A stretch of 10,531 nt of DNA from NCBI GenBank assembly GCA_955652635.1, contig CATPBN010000079.1, positions 1-10,531 on the forward strand, read 5' to 3'. Every line of letters starts with the position of its first letter. The first letter of the stretch is position 1. Source of the stretch: an uncultured Gemmatimonadaceae bacterium (GTDB lineage: Bacteria > Gemmatimonadota > Gemmatimonadetes > Gemmatimonadales > Gemmatimonadaceae). Shown in pieces: positions 1-7,995 of the stretch. The position numbers and the translations under genes are program-made. The notes beneath the pieces are model-generated. The model worked only from the letters and a program-made list of their open reading frames with translations. It was not told the DNA's origin and searched no databases.

Positions 1-3000
1 CATCTGGGAAGTCGGCGCAGGCTGGGACGCCGTTGAACTATTCTGCGATTGGGAGATGGCGTGTAGTCGGCAGGAAGCCAGTTGGTTGGATCAGGACCCG
101 TGCGCGGTACCATCGGTTTCCAGCGGCCGACTTCACGAAGAGCCTCCACCGTATCGTTCGTAACCAGGCCCCATGCTACCAGCTCGCGGAGCGCTTCACG
201 AACAGCCAGCATCGTGAGCCCGGTTGTGGCCTGTATGTCGCCGATGAATGACGCGCCCTCCTCCGTGATCATCACCCGCACTGTTTCCGCGGTTTCGCTG
301 AGCAGCGACTGCTCTTGATCGGGCAGCCAGATCGCGCCAGTACCTCGCTCGAAGAAACGCACCCGGCCGAGTGGTATCGCGCCGGACTCGGGATCGTAGT
401 TGCCCTCTCCTACCCAGACGGGCTCACCGGTCGCGCTGAACTGCGACAGCGTCTGAGGGTCGTATCCTTTAACCCTGGCTCGCAGATAGTCCCGGTCCCA
501 GGCAGCGGGTGGACGCGCTATACCATATAGTTGTCGGACCGCCGTGGCGGTGCCCGCCTCTCCTTCAAGGCGGTCGCGTTCGTCGAGATGCTGCCATCGC
601 TGCATGAAGGCCGAAAACTGCGGAAGCTCAACCGCTTCGATCTGTTTGCGAAGGGCGGCGAGCGCCCGCCTGCGTCCGATCTCGACCACTCGTCGCGAGC
701 ACCATTCGATGTCTCGTATCTCGCGACGGAATTTTCCGCGAATGACCTTCCCCGTTCTCTCCCATTCGGTGAGACGAGACTCGATCCACTCAAGTGACCA
801 TCCATAGCGGTCGCGAATCTCCTGCGCTGTCACAGGTCCGGATTGTGTCAGAAAGCGCGCGAGAATCTCCCGCCGCGCGACTGACGCATTGATCGAAGGG
901 CGTAGGAGTAAATCGGGAATCGCCGCCGCGGCATCTTGTTCGACCAATTCCACGCCTTGCCGCACGTGAGCCAGCTCCTCCCCGCCGAACGCCGACACGT
1001 ATCTCGGATAGGTCTCGGCAAGAATGAAGCGCCACTCGCGCGCCCCTTCGGCTCCCAGCTCGATTCCGACTACGCGACGGCTTGCAAGAAGCTCCGTGAA
1101 AGGATTTCCCCGTGCGCCTTCTTCGAGAGTTGCAACGCGAGATCTGATATCTTCGCCGCTCAGATCGCCGGCTCTGTCGAGTAAATGCGCGAGCTCGTCA
1201 TCTGTCCGTGCTCGCCTTCCTGCCGCCGTGCCTCGTCTTTCTGCTAGCGTCTGCTCGATCGCTTCCTGTGTTATGTCATCGCTCCCCTCTCCACCCATGA
1301 CTTCGTCGAGGAGTGCGCGATCGAGCGACAGAAGGGCAGCTCTCTGTTCCGCGCGTGGCGTGTCGTCGCCGTAAAGCCAGTCCATTACGAATCCGAATTG
1401 CAGACTCGCGGCGAATGGGGATGGAACGTCAGTATGGACGCTGTGAATGCGGATATTGCCCGCGGCAATGTCGGCGAGCGTCGACTTGAGACCATCCATA
1501 TCGAAAGCATCCTGCAATACTTCGCGGTACGTCTCGACGAGAATCGGAAAGCTCGGGAACTGTCTCACCGTTTGCAGCAAATCGAGCGACTTCAATCGTT
1601 GCAGCCAGAGCGGCATTCTGCGCCGGGGATTCCCGCGTGGCAGCAGCAGCGCCCTCGCCGCATTCATCCTGAATCGCGCGCCGAAGAGCGACGTAGATCC
1701 GATTTCTTCCAGAACGAGTTGCTCCGCTTCCGCACCGGAAAGCCCGAGCAGCGCCTGGATGGGCGTCGTCATTCCCAGATCGGGGAGGCGCAACATGATT
1801 CCGTCGTCCGTCGTCTGGACCTGAAGATCGGTGTTGTTGATGGACTCCCTCACGCGCTGAGCGAGAGCCATTCCCCAGGGGGCGTTGATCCTGCCGCCGA
1901 ACGCGGCGTGAATCACAATGCGCACCGCGCCGGTTTCATCTCTGAACTGCTCGATGACGATATTCTTGTCGTCGGGCACGATGCCCGTAGCCGCCCGTTG
2001 AGACGCGATGTATTTCACCAGCGAGTTCGCCGTCGCCGCGTCGCAGCCATATCGGTCCGCAAGATCTTTTTCGTCAGGCGCTTCAGCCAGCTCGCGACGA
2101 AGCGCACCGACTCGATGACTGAGCATCAGCGATCGCGCCATGTACTCCCCGTGCCAGAACGGCATCCGCGCGGGCGTGCCAGGCGCGGGCGTTACCACCA
2201 CGCGGTCGTGCTCGATCGCCGCGATCCTCCAGGTGGAGGAGCCGAGCTGAAACACATCTCCAATTCTCGATTCGTGCACGAATTCCTCGTCCAGCTCGCC
2301 CAAACGCGTTCGGTCTGGCAGGTTGACGGTGTATAACCCGCGATCGGGAATAGTCCCGCCCGAGATGACAGCCGTCATGCGCGCCGCCCGGGAGCCCGTC
2401 AACCTGTCGTTCACGCGATCCCATGTGATTCTCGGCTCGAGTTCCGCCGCGATATCGGATGGATACTTTCCTGACAACATCGCCACCACTTCGTCGAATG
2501 CGGTTCGCGTGAGCTGATGGTATGGGTACGATCGGCGCACGAGGCTGAACAGGTCTTCGCTTCGCCAGTCGTCGACCGATACGGCCGCAACGATCACTTG
2601 CGCCAGCACATCGAGCGCATTCTGCACTACATGAGTGGGCTCTACTTCCCCCTTCCGCATGGCGGCGACGATTGCCGCAATCTCCACTGCATCATCGCGG
2701 AAAGTCGGCACCAGGATTCCGCGGCTCGCTACGCCCAGCGTATGTCCCGCGCGTCCGATTCGTTGGAGCGCCGAAGCGACACGCTTTGGCGACTGTAGCT
2801 GGATCACCAGGTCTACGGAGCCAATATCGATTCCCAGTTCGAGGGAGCTCGTAGTGATGAGCGCGCGGAGAGACCCGGCCTTGAGGCGCTCTTCGAGCGA
2901 AAAACGCCGTTCTCTCGCGAGTGATCCGTGATAAGGGAGAGCGATCTCCTCTTCTGCCAGCGTATTGACCCGCGCGGCGATCTTCTCGGCCTGTGCTCTG

Positions 3001-3848
3001 TTGTTTACGAACACCAACGTCGTGCTGGAGGCTCGAATGTGTCGCAGCACCAGCGGTGCGACCGCTGGCCAGATGCCCCCTCCAACATTTCCGAGGTCAG
3101 CAACGGGCGATTCGACCGAGATCACCATCTCCTTCGTCATTCCACAATCGACTATCGTAACCGGTCGGAATCGGGGTGTTTCGCCGGCGTTGTCATCGCA
3201 GCCCCCGAGGAATCGCGCTACTTCTTCGAGCGGCCTCTGCGTGGCGGAGAGACCAATTCTCTGTGGAGAGGTTTCCACCAACGCTTCAAGTCTTTCCAGG
3301 GTAAGAGCCAGATGCGACCCTCGCTTCGTTCCCGCAATCGCGTGTATCTCGTCGACGATCACCGCGCGCGTGCTGCTGAACATCCCGCGACCCCTGAGTG
3401 TCGTCAGCATTATGTTGAGCGATTCCGGCGTCGTGATCAGGATGTGAGGCGATTTCCGAAGCATTCGTGCGCGCGCCGAGGGCGGTGTATCGCCAGTCCT
3501 CACGGCGACCCGTATTTCCGGGAACTGCTTTCCGGCAGCGGCGAACCGGCTTCGAAGGTCCGCTAGGGGGCGGTCGAGATTTCTCTGAATGTCGTTGTTG
3601 AGGGCCTTGAGGGGCGAGATGTAGAGAAGGTGCACGGCGTTCGGCAGCGGTTCTTCCTGCCCGCGCATGATCAGCTCATTCAGCTCCCACAGAAAGGCCG
3701 CCAGAGTCTTTCCGGTACCGGTGGGAGCGAGAATCAGCGTATGCGATCCAGTGGCAATCGCCGGCCATCCCGAGCGTTGCGGATCGCTCGGCTTGCCTAA
3801 GGTCTCCTCGAACCATTGTCGTACCAGAGGATGAAACCGCGCTAGCAT
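1..3848 (-). CDS. lhr: Lhr-family ATP-dependent DNA helicase (3' end beyond window)
   Basis: Superfamily 2 DNA helicase of the long Lhr type, a 3'-5' translocase that unwinds RNA:DNA hybrids and DNA and is linked to repair of damaged DNA. I read 1282 codons in one open frame down to the window edge. Visible motifs are Walker A PTGTGKT (K47), the DEIH box (166-169), SAT (201-203) and motif VI QRIGRAGH (362-369). The Lhr-specific segment HAAFGGRINAPWG lies at 647-659, followed by a winged-helix-like region near 1000-1045, the EWCSRR segment at 1048-1053 and a downstream FMQRWQHL block. Full-length relatives are about 1500 residues, so roughly 200 C-terminal residues should lie outside. The start is uncertain: ATG at 3848 fits the usual N-terminus (FHPLVRQWF just after it) but has no clear Shine-Dalgarno; GTG at 3866, or GTGs at 3926/3929 overlapping the upstream gene, are possible. 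The 47-base gap and same direction suggest co-transcription with the phospholipase-like gene. Family call is very secure. Confidence 0.96.
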   Translation of the reverse strand, partial: MLARFHPLVRQWFEETLGKPSDPQRSGWPAIATGSHTLILAPTGTGKTLAAFLWELNELIMRGQEEPLPNAVHLLYISPLKALNNDIQRNLDRPLADLRSRFAAAGKQFPEIRVAVRTGDTPPSARARMLRKSPHILITTPESLNIMLTTLRGRGMFSSTRAVIVDEIHAIAGTKRGSHLALTLERLEALVETSPQRIGLSATQRPLEEVARFLGGCDDNAGETPRFRPVTIVDCGMTKEMVISVESPVADLGNVGGGIWPAVAPLVLRHIRASSTTLVFVNNRAQAEKIAARVNTLAEEEIALPYHGSLARERRFSLEERLKAGSLRALITTSSLELGIDIGSVDLVIQLQSPKRVASALQRIGRAGHTLGVASRGILVPTFRDDAVEIAAIVAAMRKGEVEPTHVVQNALDVLAQVIVAAVSVDDWRSEDLFSLVRRSYPYHQLTRTAFDEVVAMLSGKYPSDIAAELEPRITWDRVNDRLTGSRAARMTAVISGGTIPDRGLYTVNLPDRTRLGELDEEFVHESRIGDVFQLGSSTWRIAAIEHDRVVVTPAPGTPARMPFWHGEYMARSLMLSHRVGALRRELAEAPDEKDLADRYGCDAATANSLVKYIASQRAATGIVPDDKNIVIEQFRDETGAVRIVIHAAFGGRINAPWGMALAQRVRESINNTDLQVQTTDDGIMLRLPDLGMTTPIQALLGLSGAEAEQLVLEEIGSTSLFGARFRMNAARALLLPRGNPRRRMPLWLQRLKSLDLLQTVRQFPSFPILVETYREVLQDAFDMDGLKSTLADIAAGNIRIHSVHTDVPSPFAASLQFGFVMDWLYGDDTPRAEQRAALLSLDRALLDEVMGGEGSDDITQEAIEQTLAERRGTAAGRRARTDDELAHLLDRAGDLSGEDIRSRVATLEEGARGNPFTELLASRRVVGIELGAEGAREWRFILAETYPRYVSAFGGEELAHVRQGVELVEQDAAAAIPDLLLRPSINASVARREILARFLTQSGPVTAQEIRDRYGWSLEWIESRLTEWERTGKVIRGKFRREIRDIEWCSRRVVEIGRRRALAALRKQIEAVELPQFSAFMQRWQHLDERDRLEGEAGTATAVRQLYGIARPPAAWDRDYLRARVKGYDPQTLSQFSATGEPVWVGEGNYDPESGAIPLGRVRFFERGTGAIWLPDQEQSLLSETAETVRVMITEEGASFIGDIQATTGLTMLAVREALRELVAWGLVTNDTVEALREVGRWKPMVPRTGPDPTNWLPADYTPSPNRRIVQRRPSLRRLPR

Positions 3849-3895
3849 GGAGGCAGTATCGGTCACATCGCGGGCAGGCAGAACGGTCGCGGGGA

Positions 3896-5194
3896 CTAAA
3901 GCACGCGGCGCAGCTTCTGCGCGCACCACTCCAGAATCTTGTTCGACAACGGCCGCTTGCGAAACTCGTCGAGCTTCATTTCCTGGGACGACCTTATGTC
4001 ATCCATGAAGATCGAGTTCATCTGCGCTCCGACCGCGGGATCGAGGGCGACCAGCAGCGATTCATCGTTGAACGAAAGTGATCGATTGTCGAAGTTCATC
4101 GAGCCGACATAGGACCAGATACCGTCCACCACCATGCTCTTGGCATGCATCATCGTCGGTTGGTACTCGTAGATCTTCACGCCGCCTTCCAGCAGCTTCT
4201 CGTAATACGTTCTTCCCGCGTACCACGTCGTCTTTACGTCGGTCTTATTGCTCACTGTTAGGACACGTACGTCGACGCCCCTGCGTCGCGCTGCGAGCAG
4301 GAGTTGCATGAAACTCTCTCCCGGCACGAAATAAGAATTGCTGACATAAATCGACTTTCGCGCGCCGGCGATCGAGAGCGCGAGGAAGCGCTCCGCTGGC
4401 GTGCTTCCCATGCTGGGAACGCTGTGCATCAGGCCAGCCTTCATGTTGCCGACTTCAGCGAATGAGCTTTTCGGGAAGAACATGTCGCCGGTCAACAGCT
4501 CTCCAGTTGACTCAGCCCAGCCCGCCGCAAAAGTGGCCTGGAGCGCGGCGACGGTGGGGCCTTCGAATCGAACGTTCGTCTCGCGCCACTGGTCTTCGTG
4601 ATGCCCATCGCCAAGCCAATAGTCGGCCAACCCGAATCCGCCGGTATATCCTATTCGACCATCGACCACGACCACGCGCACGTGCGATCGCTGCGCCGCT
4701 TTCTGCAGGCTGTACCATCGCAGTGGCCTGAGCCACACCACCTCGACACCTGCCGCCTTGACTCGCTGCAGCCAATCCCGCTTGAGCGGCTGCGATCCGA
4801 AAGCGTCGAGAAGGAGCAGCACGCGTACCTTCTGCCGCGCCTTGTCGATCAGATACTTTGCCATCGTGTCCGCAACCGCGCCTGGTTGCGAGTAGTACAT
4901 CTGCACCGTGATGGTGTTCTGAGCAGATGCGAGATCCTTCCACAACTGCGGATAAGTGCCGCTACCGTTCAGCAGAATCTCGACTTTGTTGCCGGGATCG
5001 ATGTGCGTGCCGGTGTAGAGCTCGATGCTGCGCGAAAACAGTGAGTCTGCTACCGACGGCGGACCGTCCTTGTCCCCCTCCGCAATCACATTGCGCACCG
5101 GCGTGTCGTGGGTGACGGAAAGGATGCCGATGAGCGCCAGCACCAGGCCGAACAACAACAGCGCGGCGATTGCTATGTACTTGATCAGTGACAT
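3896..5194 (-). CDS. Membrane-anchored phospholipase D / cardiolipin synthase-like protein
   Basis: 432-residue PLD-superfamily protein, probably a phosphatidyltransferase such as cardiolipin synthase acting at the inner membrane. Residues 5-27 are a hydrophobic segment that anchors it or acts as an uncleaved signal. Two PLD domains follow. The second HKD motif is canonical, H350-A-K352 with D357 in HAKSMVVDG, followed by GSMNFDNRS. The first is H171-V-R173 with D178, where arginine replaces the usual lysine; I checked the codon (CGC). GG(F/S)-type residues follow it (YTGGFG, 183-188). The ATG at 5194 has AGAGAGA just upstream but closer than usual. It lies head to head with the RepA-like gene and is followed by lhr. 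A nuclease role is possible, but the N-terminal membrane segment favours lipid metabolism. Superfamily assignment is secure; substrate is not. Confidence 0.92.
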   Translation of the reverse strand: MSLIKYIAIAALLLFGLVLALIGILSVTHDTPVRNVIAEGDKDGPPSVADSLFSRSIELYTGTHIDPGNKVEILLNGSGTYPQLWKDLASAQNTITVQMYYSQPGAVADTMAKYLIDKARQKVRVLLLLDAFGSQPLKRDWLQRVKAAGVEVVWLRPLRWYSLQKAAQRSHVRVVVVDGRIGYTGGFGLADYWLGDGHHEDQWRETNVRFEGPTVAALQATFAAGWAESTGELLTGDMFFPKSSFAEVGNMKAGLMHSVPSMGSTPAERFLALSIAGARKSIYVSNSYFVPGESFMQLLLAARRRGVDVRVLTVSNKTDVKTTWYAGRTYYEKLLEGGVKIYEYQPTMMHAKSMVVDGIWSYVGSMNFDNRSLSFNDESLLVALDPAVGAQMNSIFMDDIRSSQEMKLDEFRKRPLSNKILEWCAQKLRRVL

Positions 5195-5199
5195 ATTCT
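5170..5199 (+). promoter_or_regulatory. Candidate promoter for the RepA-like gene
   Basis: TTGCTA at 5170-5175 and TATTCT at 5194-5199 each match the sigma-70 hexamers at 4 of 6 positions, with an 18-base spacer. Transcription would then begin near 5206, the A of the ATG, giving a leaderless message. This agrees with the absence of a Shine-Dalgarno there. The elements lie inside the first codons of the divergent phospholipase-like gene. The matches are modest and could be chance. Confidence 0.3.
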
Positions 5200-5205
5200 C
5201 TCTGC

Positions 5206-6057
5206 ATGACCTACGTGGCCCGTCGGCGAATCGCGACGCGTGCTATAGTCCTCGATCGGTCGCTCGAATCGCTTCCCATCTTCCGGCTGAGCGACTCCGC
5301 CGAGGACTCGGCAATCTCTTTCTCCCCTGAGAGCGGTGGGCGCTGGCGTGTTCTGCCCAGTCCCGGCGATCGCTTGCCCGGCACTTTCGATCAGGATGTG
5401 TACATAGAGCTTCTGCACCGCTACCACGAAGCTGGATCCCCCGACGATGGGGTGGTGAGCTTTACCCTCCACGCCTTCCTGCGTTCGATCGGAAGACGTG
5501 TCGATGGCAGAACGTACGAACAGCTCAGATCTGCTCTCACCAGGCTTGAGAGGACCATTCTCGAGTCCAGCGGGGTGTACGTTGCAGCAAGCGAAGGACA
5601 GCCGCTAGAAGGACGCTTCACCATACTTTCTTCTGTCTCCATCGCGCGCCGCAGACTGGCCGAGCGCGAACAATTCACCCTGTTCCCGGTCCTGACGGCA
5701 TCTGAGCCCGGCGACGCACACGTCACGATTGGGCCGCTTATCCGTTCTAACATCGCGGCCGGCCACACCGTCACGCTTTCCGCGATCCACTACCTCTCGC
5801 TCACCAATCCAGTCGCGCGCAGGCTTTACAGACTGCTCGAAGTTGCGCGCGAGGAAGGAATGGTGACATGGAGAGTGCCACTTGGTTCGCTCGCCGAACA
5901 GTTGCCGCTGAGCCAGCGATATCCCTCACACTTGCAACGAGTGCTCCAGCCCGCCCACGAGATGCTCCTTGCGGCTGGATTGCTGCGCGACGCGACCTTC
6001 CGGCAGCTGAACCGCGACTGGCTCGTCGACTACGTGCTCGCCTCGAGAGCTGCCTGA
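5206..6057 (+). CDS. RepA-type replication initiator-like protein
   Basis: 283 residues from the ATG at 5206; a GTG at 5188 in the same frame would add six residues and overlap the divergent gene. It resembles the plasmid RepA initiator family, built from two winged-helix domains that bind origin repeats. The first domain is roughly residues 60-150 (FDQDVYIELLHRYHE, then a helix RTYEQLRSALTRLERTIL). The second is about 185-280, with the family-like stretch LTNPVARRLYRLLEVAREEG at 199-218 and SHLQRVLQPAHEMLLAAGLL at 241-260. Such proteins normally start replication of plasmids, but I see no iterons, partition genes or origin beside it. It may be a chromosomal homologue acting as a DNA-binding regulator, or a relic of an integrated replicon. 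No terminator separates it from the downstream protease gene. I recognise the family by overall pattern, so moderate to good confidence in family, low in role. Confidence 0.75.
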   Translation: MTYVARRRIATRAIVLDRSLESLPIFRLSDSAEDSAISFSPESGGRWRVLPSPGDRLPGTFDQDVYIELLHRYHEAGSPDDGVVSFTLHAFLRSIGRRVDGRTYEQLRSALTRLERTILESSGVYVAASEGQPLEGRFTILSSVSIARRRLAEREQFTLFPVLTASEPGDAHVTIGPLIRSNIAAGHTVTLSAIHYLSLTNPVARRLYRLLEVAREEGMVTWRVPLGSLAEQLPLSQRYPSHLQRVLQPAHEMLLAAGLLRDATFRQLNRDWLVDYVLASRAA

Positions 6058-6096
6058 CCCTTGCGATGTTCCCGTGGAGTCTTTTGTGCGTCTTTC

Positions 6097-6142
6097 TTGG
6101 AACACTGCCTCCTCGCGGGCGTATCTTATTAGGTTAACGCCC
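6097..6142 (+). promoter_or_regulatory. Candidate promoter with dyad site upstream of the S41 protease
   Basis: The 105-base gap between the RepA-like and protease genes holds an inverted repeat GGGCGT (6117-6122) / ACGCCC (6137-6142). The arms are 20 bases apart centre to centre, about two helical turns, which suits a dimeric repressor. The AT-richer spacer includes TATCTT (6122-6127), a possible -10, with TTGGAA (6097-6102) as a weak -35 at a long 19-base spacing. No T-run follows, so it is unlikely to be a terminator. The protease ATG has no good Shine-Dalgarno. Confidence 0.3.
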
Positions 6143-6162
6143 TTCCCAATTACATAGCCCGT

Positions 6163-7758
6163 ATGTCGCGATCCAGAAAAACCATGCTTTTCGGCCTCCT
6201 TCTGATTCCAGTAATGGCCGGAGGCTTCGTAATCCAGCAGCGCGAGACCCAGCAAGGTGCTCGGCTCCTCGATCAGGTGCTCAATATCGTCTCCAGCCGT
6301 TTCGTGGACACCGTCGATGCAGCGACTCTCTACGAAAAAGCCGCGCGAGGCCTGGTTCACGAGCTGAACGACCCATACAGCGTGCTGCTGTCGCCGAAGG
6401 AGCTCTCTTCCTTCAACGCGCAAACCAACGGTCGCTATGCAGGCATCGGCATGGAGATCGCCGAAACTCAGGGCTTCATTTCTGTCCAGCGGGTGTTCCC
6501 TCACACGCCGGCCGAGCAGGCGGGCGTTCAAGAAGGTGATCGGATCAACTTCGTGGACACGACGAGCACCCGTGGCTGGACCGTTTCGCAGACTTCCGAG
6601 GCTCTCAAAGGGACTCCCGGCAGCAAGGTACGGGTCAAGTTTTCGCGTCCCGGTGTATCCGAGCTGATTCCGATCACGTTTACACGCGCCGTCATCAATA
6701 TTCCAGCCGTTCCCTACGCGATGATGCTTGATGGGAAGATCGGCTACATCCCGCTCCTCCAGTTCAACGAGAGCGCGAAGGATGAGATCGAGGCTTCGGT
6801 CACCAAGCTCGCACGAAGCGGTGCGAAGGGGATCATTATCGATCTGCGCGGTAATCCTGGGGGCATCCTCGATCAGTCGTTGAGCGTCAGCAACCTCTTC
6901 CTGAAGAAGGGGCAGCAAATCTCCAGCATTCGCGCACGTAACGGCGAGAACCAGACGTTCGTCGCCAGCGACGATCCCGTCGCCCCGACAATTCCGCTCG
7001 TTCTTCTCACCGATGGCAGAAGTGCCTCGGCATCGGAGATCGTCGCCGGCGCGCTCCAGGATCACGATCGGGCCTTGATCGTCGGAACGACTTCGTTCGG
7101 AAAGGGGCTCGTACAATCGGTGTTCCCGCTCGATGGCGGTTACGCCCTCAAGATGACGACCGCAAAGTGGTATACGCCGAGCGGCCGCTCAATTCAGAAG
7201 GAGCGCAAGCTTCTTCCGAGTGGAGACTTCGTCGAGGTGATGCCGGATTCCCTGGAGACAGACTCGGCGCGTAGGTCGCGTCCGACCTTCAGGTCAGATG
7301 CTGGGCGTGTGGTTTATGGCGGGGGCGCAATCACACCCGATATAATCGTGAGACCTGACACGCTCACTACCGTCGAACAAAAGGTCTTCAATGTCTTCGC
7401 TCCCAAGACCACGGATGTCAGAGCGACTCTTATCGATTATTCGCTGGAGCTGAAGAAAACTGTCAAACCGAACTTCACTGTTGCGCCGGCATGGCGGGAG
7501 GAGTTTTACAACCGGCTCAAGGCCAAGGGTGTGACGGTTGATCACGCGCAGTACGAGGCGGCCGGTCCCGAAATCGATCGCCTCCTCGGCAATACTGTAG
7601 CACGCCTTGCGTTTGGTGATTCGACCGCCAAGCGTCGCGGCATTCCCGAAGACACCCAGTTGGTGCGCGCGATCGACGTTCTCAAACAGAGCCAGTCGCA
7701 GAAGGATCTGTTCGCGATCGCTCAGCGGGAGCAGGCTACCGCATCCGCGCGGCAATAA
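6163..7758 (+). CDS. S41 family carboxyl-terminal processing protease (CtpA/Prc-like)
   Basis: 531-residue serine protease of the tail-specific family, which cleaves periplasmic proteins from their C-terminal ends. Residues 8-24 form a hydrophobic signal anchor after a basic MSRSRK start, placing the enzyme outside the inner membrane. A PDZ domain occupies about 88-170 (GRYAGIGMEI to the strand before NIPAVPY). The catalytic core follows: IIDLRGNPGG (225-234), nucleophile S289 within SASASE, general base K314 in SFGKG, 25 residues later as in Prc, and Q318. Residues from about 400 to the end form a mainly helical C-terminal extension longer than in short CtpA enzymes and resembling the long S41 proteins of Bacteroidota-type bacteria. 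It ends 22 bases before a strong terminator. The start is the first ATG before the signal anchor, although no clear ribosome binding site precedes it. Family and catalytic residues are secure; substrates are unknown. Confidence 0.96.
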   Translation: MSRSRKTMLFGLLLIPVMAGGFVIQQRETQQGARLLDQVLNIVSSRFVDTVDAATLYEKAARGLVHELNDPYSVLLSPKELSSFNAQTNGRYAGIGMEIAETQGFISVQRVFPHTPAEQAGVQEGDRINFVDTTSTRGWTVSQTSEALKGTPGSKVRVKFSRPGVSELIPITFTRAVINIPAVPYAMMLDGKIGYIPLLQFNESAKDEIEASVTKLARSGAKGIIIDLRGNPGGILDQSLSVSNLFLKKGQQISSIRARNGENQTFVASDDPVAPTIPLVLLTDGRSASASEIVAGALQDHDRALIVGTTSFGKGLVQSVFPLDGGYALKMTTAKWYTPSGRSIQKERKLLPSGDFVEVMPDSLETDSARRSRPTFRSDAGRVVYGGGAITPDIIVRPDTLTTVEQKVFNVFAPKTTDVRATLIDYSLELKKTVKPNFTVAPAWREEFYNRLKAKGVTVDHAQYEAAGPEIDRLLGNTVARLAFGDSTAKRRGIPEDTQLVRAIDVLKQSQSQKDLFAIAQREQATASARQ

Positions 7759-7780
7759 CCACTGGCACTGGCTTGGGCGT

Positions 7781-7816
7781 AACTCCGGCGGACACCACTC
7801 CCCGCCGGAGTTTTTT
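7781..7816 (+). terminator. Intrinsic terminator after the S41 protease gene
   Basis: A perfect 11-base-pair stem, AACTCCGGCGG (7781-7791) with CCGCCGGAGTT (7802-7812), encloses a 10-base loop and runs into a T-stretch ending at 7816. It lies 22 bases after the protease stop codon. Confidence 0.93.
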
Positions 7817-7868
7817 GTTGCCGGTCGCCAGGCTGATTCGGCTGCGGAACGTTTCGTCCGTTTATAGG

Positions 7869-7974
7869 TATAAGACCGTGCTAGAGGTCGCCCGAAGCTC
7901 ACAAATCTGGCTGGCCTTTCTTCAGTGAATAGCGGCAAAGTTCACCCATGCAGCGCTGGGGTGCACCGCTGCGT
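7869..7974 (+). promoter_or_regulatory. Possible promoter and leader hairpin of the zinc-ribbon gene
   Basis: The 179-base gap 7817-7995 contains no convincing gene. TATAAG at 7869-7874 is a reasonable -10; I find no good TTGACA-like -35, though GGAAC at 7846-7850 resembles an ECF-sigma -35 without its matching -10. Further down, bases 7948-7955 and 7967-7974 can pair into an eight-pair stem (one G-T pair) with an 11-base loop, ending 10 bases before the ribosome binding site. Function is not demonstrated by sequence alone. Confidence 0.25.
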
Positions 7975-7984
7975 AGAAGTAATT

Positions 7985-7988
7985 GGAG
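7985..7988 (+). promoter_or_regulatory. Ribosome binding site of the zinc-ribbon gene
   Basis: GGAG seven bases before the ATG at 7996 selects that start over the in-frame upstream ATG at 7948, which lacks such a site and falls in the hairpin. Confidence 0.75.
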
Positions 7989-7995
7989 ACCATAT

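Noticed and set aside
1398..2336. A 312-codon open frame on the plus strand
   Set aside because: It lies codon-aligned opposite the intact Lhr helicase frame, and its product is arginine/histidine-rich with no recognisable domain; a shadow of a real gene.
2928..3566. A 212-codon open frame on the plus strand
   Set aside because: Also codon-aligned antisense to the Lhr helicase core motifs, with no domain of its own.
1..3848. Possibility that the helicase gene is broken, since no closed frame spans it
   Set aside because: Codon-by-codon reading shows one uninterrupted frame; it merely lacks a stop because it continues past the window edge.
5926..7116. A 396-codon open frame on the minus strand
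   Set aside because: It runs antisense and codon-aligned across the end of the RepA-like gene, the intergenic gap and the catalytic half of the protease; no family features are seen.
7294..7938. A 214-codon open frame on the minus strand
   Set aside because: It crosses the protease 3' end and the terminator and shows no domain; antisense shadow.
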